A DNA stretch of 64,000 bases from JBCCOW01 sp039025855 (GTDB lineage Bacteria > Planctomycetota > Phycisphaerae > Phycisphaerales > Phycisphaeraceae): contig JBCCNL010000011.1 of the NCBI GenBank assembly GCA_039025855.1, forward strand, positions 1 to 64,000, read 5' to 3'. The translations under genes and the position numbers were made by a program. Below the pieces are notes generated by a model. That model saw nothing but the letters and a program-made list of their open reading frames with translations, was not told where the DNA came from and did no database searches. How positions within the stretch are numbered: the stretch's first letter is position 1; each line of letters starts with the position of its first letter. Of this stretch, positions 57,960 to 64,000 are shown in pieces.

Positions 57960-58661
57960 ATGTCAGCCGTTGCCACCACGCTGACCAACCCCAGCGCCGG
58001 GCTCGCTTTCGTTGCGCCGCCCCGGACCGATGCCCCTGCGCCGAGTCCCAGCCGTTCATCCACCAACGCGACCGCTCCCCGCGACACCGCCCGCTTCTCC
58101 ACCGAAGCCCGCCTAGCCTCCAGCAACGAGACCGAAAGCAAGAGCGAACCGAGCAACCTCGGCGGACCCCGCGGCACCGACGGTCAACCGCTGACCGAAG
58201 CCGAGCAGCAACAGGTCCGCGAACTCCAGGCCCGCGACCGCGAGGTCAAAGCCCACGAACAGGCCCACAAAAACGCCGCCGGCCAATACGCCACCTCCGG
58301 CCCGACCTACACCTACCAGACCGGGCCCGACGGCAAACGCTACGCCGTCGGCGGCTCCGTCGGCATCGACGTCTCACCCGAGGACACCCCCGAAGAGACA
58401 CTCCGCAAGATGGAGGTCGTCCGCCGTGCCGCCCTCGCCCCCGGCGAGCCTTCCGCTCAAGACCGACGCGTCGCCGCCCAGGCCACCCGCACCGCCAACC
58501 AGGCCCGGCAAGAACTCAACGCCCAACGCGCCGAAGAGGCCAGCGGCAACGAAGACACCGCCGACAACCCCGACACCGTCACCGCCTCCACCACAACGAC
58601 ATCAACCGACGCATTCCGCACCCGACCCAACGACACGCCGACCCTCGACGTGATCGCCTAG
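57960..58661 (+). CDS. SprA-related putative metalloprotease
   Basis: A 233-residue protein. Residues 80-180 are the SprA-related domain: LTEAEQQQVRELQARDREVKAHEQAH, with the HExxH-like HEQAH, then YQTGPDGKRYAVGGSVGID and AALAPGEPSAQDRRVA. The first 70 residues and the last 55 are Ser/Thr/Pro/Asn-rich and disordered-looking. No signal peptide is visible. Proteolytic activity is suggested only by HExxH. The TAG stop at 58659-58661 overlaps the stop of the convergent gene in the shared CTAG. Confidence 0.83.
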   Translation: MSAVATTLTNPSAGLAFVAPPRTDAPAPSPSRSSTNATAPRDTARFSTEARLASSNETESKSEPSNLGGPRGTDGQPLTEAEQQQVRELQARDREVKAHEQAHKNAAGQYATSGPTYTYQTGPDGKRYAVGGSVGIDVSPEDTPEETLRKMEVVRRAALAPGEPSAQDRRVAAQATRTANQARQELNAQRAEEASGNEDTADNPDTVTASTTTTSTDAFRTRPNDTPTLDVIA

Positions 58662-60310
58662 CCCACACCCACCTCGGCCCGCGCCACCAGCTCTTCTCGC
58701 GCCTCCCCCGCAATCCCCGCCGGCAACTCCCGCCCCAACTGCCGATAGATCGTCGGCACGACATCCAGCGCGTGCATCCCCGCATGGCTGCCACCTGCCT
58801 CTAAGCCAGGCCCCGCCGCGACCCACCAGCCCTCGCCAACGTGGTGGCCGCTGCGGCCATCGGTCACCCGGCCCGGCGTCGGCCAATCGATCCGGCCGTA
58901 CCGCTCGCTCTCGATCGCCTGCACCGTCACCACCGGCCGATGCGCCCACTGCACAATCAGGTCCGGAATGATCCCCGCCTTCGTCCCGTTCGGATAGAGC
59001 TCGCCCGGCCGATCCACCGCACGCACTGCGGGCTCGCCCGTGTCCACGTGCACAAACGTCTTGAGCCCGTCCGTGATCTTCGCACACAGCGCCTCATACG
59101 CCTCGCCCGGCTCAACAATCCCCTTCGCCTCACGCCCCTTCAGGTTGATCAGCACAAACCCCTGCAGGTCGTCCAGCAACGCCAACGCTTCGGTCTGCGA
59201 CCAGTCTACGTTCGTCTTCCGCCAGAACCGCGTTAGCCAGTTCTGCACCGACAAAGGCAGCCGATCCTTCACCGCCGACCGCGCCGACTCCGGCACCATC
59301 TCCCGCACCGTCTTGAGCAGCCCCTTCTTCGGCTTGCCCACTTCCGCTTCACCCACAGACACCGGCTCCACCTTCTTGTCGTGCAGCACCCGGTCCAGCA
59401 TCTCGGGCAGCAGCTGAGCCAGCGACTCGTTCTGCGTCATCCCGTGCAGCGACAGCGCCCACACCACCGTCTCATCCCCGCCCGGCAACTCCGCTAACCG
59501 ATCCAGCACCCGGCCCAGCTCGCGGTCCGTCGCCGAGTACACCTCATGGATGGAGCGGTTCACCTCATCCCGCTGATCGGGCGTCCCCTTGTCCGCCAAT
59601 CCCGTGTCGTCCCACACCACATGGCCGCCACGGTGCGGCCCGCTAAACGCCAGCACGAACAGCTCGCACGCCTCACGCCCCAGCGTCCGCACCCCCGCTT
59701 CCCCCTGCATCTCGATCACCTTCATCACCCGCGCTTTCTCCTTCAGCACCATGTCGGCCGTCAGCTCCCCACCCGGCTCGTTCCCCCAGTCCGGCCGACC
59801 CAGCTCCCCCTCCAACCACTTCAAAAACCCCGCCGGCTCGCTATACGGATTCGTCAGCTTGTAGTGCGACCCCCAAGCACTCAGCTCCACCCCGTTCGGC
59901 TTCCCCTCAAAATCCAACGCCCCCGCTTCCGGCGGGTACGTCCGCGGCACATCCAGAATCACCGATCGGCACCCCTCCCGACAAAGCCCACGCCACCACG
60001 GCTCGTAATTCTCGTGCTCCGGCCCACACGCCCGGTGGTTCATCTTCATCGGGTCCCAGCCCACGTAGTTCCACACCCCGTGATCCCCCGGCTCCTTCCC
60101 CGTCATAAAGCTCGGCCAAGGCGCCGCGTTCACCTCTGCCGCCACCGACCCGATCCGCCCGTAGACCCCCCGATCCCGCAGCCGCTTGAGATTGGGCATC
60201 CCCCCATCCCCACCAACATCCTCACAACACGATTCCACCAGCGACGCATCCGCCGCGTCCAAAATCAAAACCGCCAACCGCGGCGCCCGCTCCAGGGTTG
60301 AATCGACCAT
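58658..60310 (-). CDS. Alkaline-phosphatase-fold phosphodiesterase/nucleotide pyrophosphatase
   Basis: A 550-residue cytosolic member of the type I phosphodiesterase branch. RLAVLILDAADASLVE gives the first metal Asp; VNAAPWPSFMTGKEPGDHGVWNYV contains the nucleophile region (Ser/Thr at the PSFMTG) and a metal-binding D-H; further metal ligands are likely in FSGPHRGGHVVWD, LSLHGM and DGRSGHHVGEG. Near the C-terminus GMHALDVVPTIYRQLG is typical of this fold. Start ATG 60310 with AAAGGGA upstream; GTG 60313 is possible. Substrate unknown; could be a nucleotide- or lipid-linked phosphodiester. Confidence 0.82.
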   Translation of the reverse strand: MVDSTLERAPRLAVLILDAADASLVESCCEDVGGDGGMPNLKRLRDRGVYGRIGSVAAEVNAAPWPSFMTGKEPGDHGVWNYVGWDPMKMNHRACGPEHENYEPWWRGLCREGCRSVILDVPRTYPPEAGALDFEGKPNGVELSAWGSHYKLTNPYSEPAGFLKWLEGELGRPDWGNEPGGELTADMVLKEKARVMKVIEMQGEAGVRTLGREACELFVLAFSGPHRGGHVVWDDTGLADKGTPDQRDEVNRSIHEVYSATDRELGRVLDRLAELPGGDETVVWALSLHGMTQNESLAQLLPEMLDRVLHDKKVEPVSVGEAEVGKPKKGLLKTVREMVPESARSAVKDRLPLSVQNWLTRFWRKTNVDWSQTEALALLDDLQGFVLINLKGREAKGIVEPGEAYEALCAKITDGLKTFVHVDTGEPAVRAVDRPGELYPNGTKAGIIPDLIVQWAHRPVVTVQAIESERYGRIDWPTPGRVTDGRSGHHVGEGWWVAAGPGLEAGGSHAGMHALDVVPTIYRQLGRELPAGIAGEAREELVARAEVGVG

Positions 60311-60535
60311 CACAAGTCCCTTTCTTCCCCAGCCAGACCGTCCATCCATTCAAGCGAACGGTGGCGTATCTACACCAGTGTATATCGAGCCCTCCTCGAT
60401 CAGACTTAAACCCATCCCATGACGAAGTTTCTGAGACTTTGGTCTCACCTCCCCGCCAACACGCAGTCAAACCGCGGACGACTACGCGTCAACAGTCCCA
60501 CCCACCGTATACCCGAATGAACCCCAGGCCGAGCC

Positions 60536-61540
60536 TTACACCTCAACAGGGTCGAGCCACGGCATCATCGCCCGCAGCTCCTTGCCCACGTTTTCGACGC
60601 CGTGCTTCGTGTTCTCCTCACGCTGCTCGTAGAACCACTTGAAGCCGTTGGCGTAGTCCTCGCGGAACGCGCTGGCGAAGCCACCCGACTGGATGTGCGA
60701 CAACGCCTCCTTCATCTTCGCCTTGGTCGTGTCGTCCACGATCTTCGGCCCGGTGTAGTAGTCGCCAAACTCGGCGGTGTTGCTGATCGAATACCGCATG
60801 TACTTCAGCCCGCCCTTAACGATCAGGTCGACAATGAGCTTCACCTCGTGACAGGTCTCGAAGTACGCCAGCTCCGGCGGATAGCCGCCCTCGATCAGCG
60901 TCTCGAAGCCCTTCTTGATCAGCTCCGACAGCCCGCCGCACAGCACGACCTGTTCGCCGAACAGGTCCGTCTCGCACTCGTCCTTGAATGTCGTCACCAG
61001 CGTCCCGCCCTTGCCGCCGCCCACACCAATCGCGTACGCCAAGGCTAGGTCCTTCGCATCGCCCGTGTGGTCCTGATGGATGGCCATCAGGCAGGGCACG
61101 CCGCCGCCCCGCTCATACTCCCAACGCACCGTATGTCCCGGGCCCTTCGGCGCGACCATGATCACGTTCACGTCCGCCGGTGGCTCGATCGTCTTGAAGT
61201 GAATGTTGAACCCGTGCGTGAACACCAGCGTCATGCCCGCGGTCAGGCTCGGGCCGATCTTCTCGGCGTACACATCCGGCTGCACCTCGTCGGGCAACGC
61301 GATCACCACCACGTCCGCCTGCTTCACCGCGTCCTCCACCGACTTCGGCTCAAACCCGTGCGACGCGCACAGCTTGCCGTTCGCCGACTCCGCCCGGTTG
61401 GCGACGATGACCGTGCAACCCGAATCGCGCAGGTTCTGGGCATGGGCATGACCCTGCGACCCATAACCGATGACCGCGATGGTCTTGCCTTGCAGGGGGG
61501 CGAGCGAGCCGTCTTTGTCGTAGAGCGTTTCGATGGACAT
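60536..61540 (-). CDS. ilvC: Ketol-acid reductoisomerase (class I)
   Basis: Second step of branched-chain amino acid synthesis: isomerises and reduces acetolactate with NADPH. 334 residues is the short class I form. Rossmann motif IAVIGYGSQGHAHAQNLRDSG, VMVAPKGPGHTVRWEYERGGGVP-like VAPKGPGH, the acidic metal site DLFGEQ, and the Lys/Glu helices CHEVKLIVDL and YSISNTAEFGDYYTG. The NAD(P) loop after strand 2 (ANRAES) has Arg and Ser as in NADPH enzymes. ilvB and ilvN are not adjacent; it has its own promoter at 61642-61614. Confidence 0.97.
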   Translation of the reverse strand: MSIETLYDKDGSLAPLQGKTIAVIGYGSQGHAHAQNLRDSGCTVIVANRAESANGKLCASHGFEPKSVEDAVKQADVVVIALPDEVQPDVYAEKIGPSLTAGMTLVFTHGFNIHFKTIEPPADVNVIMVAPKGPGHTVRWEYERGGGVPCLMAIHQDHTGDAKDLALAYAIGVGGGKGGTLVTTFKDECETDLFGEQVVLCGGLSELIKKGFETLIEGGYPPELAYFETCHEVKLIVDLIVKGGLKYMRYSISNTAEFGDYYTGPKIVDDTTKAKMKEALSHIQSGGFASAFREDYANGFKWFYEQREENTKHGVENVGKELRAMMPWLDPVEV

Positions 61541-61601
61541 GGCAAAAGCGATCTATTTGGGGTGAGCGAAAAATACCGCCCCCGGGCCCGCAGCCCGGCA
61601 T

Positions 61602-61642
61602 GGCGAGCCGAGCAATGTACCGATCCCGACCCCGCTCGACAA
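61602..61642 (-). promoter_or_regulatory. ilvC promoter
   Basis: On the minus strand TTGTCG (61642-61637), 17 bases, TACATT (61619-61614), then GCT and CGGCTCGCC (61610-61602). The last nonamer lies at exactly the same distance from the -10 box as in the rplK and tRNA-Phe promoters. The leader to the ATG (about 60 bases) holds a CCGGGC/GCCCGG hairpin. Confidence 0.6.
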
Positions 61643-61746
61643 ACCCCAATCCCCACCCCGTCTCACCAGAACCCTAAAATGCCGCCCTCTCAAGCCTCGC
61701 ACCCACACGTTGCCCCCTCGCCCGCCCCCCCGCCGCCCCACCCCGC

Positions 61747-61998
61747 ATGAGCAAACCGCCCACACCCCCACGCGACTCCATCATCCCCCTCGAAGAGAAG
61801 ATTACCCACCTCGAAGCCACCGTCGACCAGCTCAACGGCGTCGTCACCGAGCTTTACGACCGCGTGAGCCGCTCCGAGACCCGCCTCGAGAAGCTCCAGA
61901 ACAAGCTCACCGCGCTCCTCGAACAAGGCTCCACCCCCAGGGACACCGGCAGCGACGCCGACCAGGACCTCCGCGACCAGCAGCCCCCGCACTGGTAG
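61747..61998 (+). CDS. slyX: SlyX-family protein
   Basis: An 83-residue coiled-coil protein. LEEKITHLEATVDQLNGVV and SRSETRLEKLQNKLTALLE are the usual SlyX heptad region; the end LRDQQPPHW matches the PPHY-like C-terminus of the family (here PPHW). Function is unknown; first described as a lysis-related E. coli gene. Divergent from ilvC and 39 bases upstream of the lipid kinase in the same direction. Confidence 0.88.
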   Translation: MSKPPTPPRDSIIPLEEKITHLEATVDQLNGVVTELYDRVSRSETRLEKLQNKLTALLEQGSTPRDTGSDADQDLRDQQPPHW

Positions 61999-62037
61999 CT
62001 CATACCACCCCAACCCGTTACCGGTAGCATCCCCGCC

Positions 62038-63030
62038 ATGCCCCACGCGGCCACCCTCACCGACGCGAGCGCCGACGCGCCGGCCGCCAACGCCCGCGGC
62101 GTCCTCATCTTCGCCAACCCCTTCTCCGGCTCAGGCCCCAACCTCAAACGCGTCCAACAGCTCGAATCAGCCCTCAACGACCTCGGATGCCGACCGCAAA
62201 CCGTCTGGGACCGCAACGAACGCCAGACCCTCCTCGCCGACCCCGCCCTCCCGCAGCGCGTCGGCTGCGTCGTCTCCGCCGGCGGCGACGGCTCCCTCTC
62301 TGACGTCATCAACGGCCTCCACGCCGCCGGCACCCTCCCCCAACTCTCTCTCTACCACTACCCCGTCGGCACCGAGAACCTCTTCGCCGCCGAACTCGCA
62401 CACGTCAGGCACCCCCGCGACGCCGCCTCCGCCATCGCACACGCCATCACCCACTCCCGCATCCGCACCATCGACCTCGGCCAAGCCACCGCCACCAACG
62501 GCTCACACCTCTTCCACCTCATGCTCTCCGCCGGCTTCGACGCCGAGGTCGTCCGACGCATGGACATCTGGCGCACCGCCCCCGCCAACGGACGACTCCG
62601 TCGTGTCACCAAAGCCAGCTACGTCCCCCGATCCCTCGCCGCCCTCACCCAATACCGCTACCCCACCGTCCAACTCACCCCGCACAACCGCCCCACCCTC
62701 ACCGGTGCCCACGCCTTCATCTTCAACCTCCCCCGCTACGGCGGCGGTCTCAAGCTCGGCTCCGCCGCCGACTACACCGACGGCCAGCTCGACTACCTCG
62801 TCCTCACCCGGCCCGGCCTCCTCTCGCTCATCCGCTACGGCCTCACCGTCCTCCTCAAACGACACCTCAAATCACCCCACATCCAGCACGGCCGAGCCAC
62901 CCAACTCACCCTCCAAACCCACGCCCCCATCCAGCTCGACGGCGACCGCTTTCCCGACACCGGCTCAACCACCAACACCCTGACCATCACCGCAAAACCC
63001 AACGCCCTCCGCCTCGTCCCGCCCACCTGA
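62038..63030 (+). CDS. Diacylglycerol kinase-family lipid kinase
   Basis: A 330-residue protein with the DAGK catalytic domain: GVLIFANPFSGSG (first nucleotide loop), VVSAGGDGSLSDVINGL (the GGDGT-like active-site loop), then YHYPVGTENLFAAEL where most relatives have PLGTGNDFA. C-terminal beta-sandwich region GGGLKLGSAADYTDGQLDYLVL fits YegS/DgkB-like kinases. It would phosphorylate diacylglycerol, sphingosine or a related lipid. The Glu-Asn-Leu replacement of Gly-Asn-Asp/Thr in the second loop is unusual. Separated from the convergent PEP-CTERM gene by a terminator. Confidence 0.88.
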   Translation: MPHAATLTDASADAPAANARGVLIFANPFSGSGPNLKRVQQLESALNDLGCRPQTVWDRNERQTLLADPALPQRVGCVVSAGGDGSLSDVINGLHAAGTLPQLSLYHYPVGTENLFAAELAHVRHPRDAASAIAHAITHSRIRTIDLGQATATNGSHLFHLMLSAGFDAEVVRRMDIWRTAPANGRLRRVTKASYVPRSLAALTQYRYPTVQLTPHNRPTLTGAHAFIFNLPRYGGGLKLGSAADYTDGQLDYLVLTRPGLLSLIRYGLTVLLKRHLKSPHIQHGRATQLTLQTHAPIQLDGDRFPDTGSTTNTLTITAKPNALRLVPPT

Positions 63031-63040
63031 CGCATAAAGA

Positions 63041-63064
63041 AACCCCGCGCCGAAACGCGGGGTT
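63041..63064. terminator. Terminator between lipid kinase and PEP-CTERM gene
   Basis: Perfect 9-bp stem AACCCCGCG/CGCGGGGTT with loop CCGAAA. On the minus strand it is followed by TCTTTA-type T-rich sequence, so it mainly ends the PEP-CTERM gene; it may also act on the plus strand. Confidence 0.75.
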
Positions 63065-63095
63065 CCCCTCCAATCAAAACAACACGACTCAATAG

Positions 63096-63116
63096 CCGAC
63101 GAGCTACGCTCGTCGG
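63096..63116. repeat. Palindrome at the end of the PEP-CTERM gene
   Basis: Perfect 8-bp stem CCGACGAG/CTCGTCGG with loop CTACG (63104-63108), and TAGCG directly after it on the plus strand. On the minus strand the loop carries GTAG and supplies the TAG stop of the PEP-CTERM gene. It may be a variant REP-like element. Confidence 0.5.
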
Positions 63117-63991
63117 TAGCGCCGCCGCAGCATCAAGACACCGCCCAGCAGCGTCGCACTCACCAGCCCAGGCTCCGGGATCGGCGTCCCCAAAGCTTCT
63201 TCCAGAGACAGCGACGCAAAGTGCAACCGCTCCGCGGGCCCGCTGCCGTCGGGTGCAAAAATCGTGTAGATCGTCGCGCTGTCCGCAACCCCCGGCGCAT
63301 CCGTCGACAACACTGACTCCAACACATACAGCGTGTCCGTGAAATCCCCTTCCACGAGGCCGTACTCCAGATCGATGTCGATCCCGTTGGACACGCCCTG
63401 CGAGAAGCCGTTCTGATCCAGCGATGCGGCTCCGTCATAGCTCGCGATCAGCGTCAACGACTGACCGAGGTCATCCGTGCTCACGCTCTGGCCATCCAAC
63501 AAGACCTCAATCTCATCAGAACCCAGCGATTCCTGGACCGGGACAAAGCCCGGATCCAAAAACACCGGCATGTTCAACAGCCCACCCGGCAGCACCATCT
63601 CCAACGGCACCGCCGACGGGTTACTCACGAAGTTGCTGCTCACACCGGTCCACTTCCAGGCATCCGTCAGCGTCCACGACACCGAAAAGCCCGTTAACGC
63701 ATCACCGCCCAGCCCGATGTCATACCCCGGCAGGTCGTCCTGCGGCACCTGCGGGTCGCCGAACGCATCGGTCGCCTCCCAGTGCCCGTGCTGCGCGTTG
63801 TAGTAAGGCCTCAGACCGATGGGATCAATCACGACCCCCATCCCGTTGGTCGCGTTCAACAGGTTTACGCCGCGGGCCTGAAGCTGCCCGTTGACGACCT
63901 CAATCTGGAACCGTCGGCCCGGATGGGCCCACGCCGGCGTCGCCGCCATCAGCAACGCCAACACTAAACAAACAGAGCATTCTTGTTTCAT
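63104..63991 (-). CDS. PEP-CTERM exported protein
   Basis: A 295-residue surface protein. Signal peptide residues 1-22 (VCLVLALLMAATPAWA). The mature part begins HPGRRFQIEVVNGQLQARG and is beta-rich with no named domain; NAQHGHWEATDAFG and similar strands recur in other planctomycete PEP-CTERM proteins that I cannot name further. The sorting signal is TPIPEPGLVSATLLGGVLML with an Arg-rich tail (RRRYRRA). The last residues and stop codon fall within a palindrome. Start ATG 63991 is near the window edge, so its promoter is outside. Confidence 0.85.
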   Translation of the reverse strand: MKQECSVCLVLALLMAATPAWAHPGRRFQIEVVNGQLQARGVNLLNATNGMGVVIDPIGLRPYYNAQHGHWEATDAFGDPQVPQDDLPGYDIGLGGDALTGFSVSWTLTDAWKWTGVSSNFVSNPSAVPLEMVLPGGLLNMPVFLDPGFVPVQESLGSDEIEVLLDGQSVSTDDLGQSLTLIASYDGAASLDQNGFSQGVSNGIDIDLEYGLVEGDFTDTLYVLESVLSTDAPGVADSATIYTIFAPDGSGPAERLHFASLSLEEALGTPIPEPGLVSATLLGGVLMLRRRYRRA

Positions 63992-64000
63992 GACAAACTT

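Noticed and set aside
60360..60385. TACACCAGTGTA palindrome upstream of the phosphodiesterase gene as an operator
   Set aside because: Short and close to what chance gives in an AT-richer patch; no regulator nearby to connect it with.
60430..60450. TGAGAC-TTTG-GTCTCA hairpin downstream of ilvC as a terminator
   Set aside because: Only a 6-bp stem and no T-run on either strand; left unassigned.

Overview
The window looks like chromosomal DNA of a marine planctomycete of the class Phycisphaerae. This is inferred from high GC with strongly C/G-ended codons, two PEP-CTERM exported proteins, a prepilin-like protein with an H-X-DG tail, a GH50-type agarase, a sulfatase, S55 and SprA-type proteins, and scarce Shine-Dalgarno signals. 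No phage, integrase, CRISPR array or rRNA was seen, and no gap without a gene exceeds 300 bases.

Layout. 43-4358: small four-helix protein, secreted protein, LuxR-type response regulator with a non-canonical receiver, secreted EEP phosphodiesterase. 4342-5063: a RAYT (REP-associated transposase) gene whose catalytic Tyr is replaced by Cys, next to two inverted REP hairpins. 5091-8128: fumC with a compositionally foreign centre, and an unknown membrane-anchored protein. 8188-17995: a sugar-catabolic island (Gfo/Idh-aldo/keto reductase fusion, two AraC regulators, cytosolic sulfatase, PhyH dioxygenase, alpha/beta hydrolase, cytosolic GH10 xylanase) with enolase inside it. 17999-25217: rpmH, a secreted propeller-like protein, an S55 peptidase-like protein, rnc, a DUF3592 protein and a nitroreductase. 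25293-29332: a DinG helicase and three tandem PilZ proteins. 29448-32023: rplL-rplJ-rplA-rplK and a divergent tRNA-Phe. 32172-37057: a translationally coupled unit of LacI regulator, prepilin-like protein, agarase and PEP-CTERM protein. 37237-44680: aat, a LysM lipoprotein, M48 peptidase plus LemA, a glycosyltransferase, rho and coaE. 44875-51209: type IV pilus / type II secretion motor genes (two PilB/GspE ATPases, PilT, PilC). 51289-55258: HIT, MazG and HIT-like proteins separated by mobile-looking repeats, then an ArsM-like methyltransferase and a PiT transporter. 55472-63991: clan GH-A-like hydrolase, AEC permease, SprA-like protein, alkaline-phosphatase-fold enzyme, ilvC, slyX, a lipid kinase and a second PEP-CTERM protein.

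Two themes run through the window. The first is cyclic-di-GMP and surface behaviour: three PilZ proteins, one of them with a lost binding Arg, and two ATPases with MshEN-like N-termini. The second is short palindromic DNA filling intergenic gaps: RAYT-linked REPs, two inverted 95-bp elements around mazG, and two further hairpins built of short periodic units. In addition, the promoters of rplK, tRNA-Phe and ilvC share a TACANT-N3-CGGCTCGCC element that I do not recognise from any description.

All calls were made by eye. No database search was possible, so family names rest on motif recognition.
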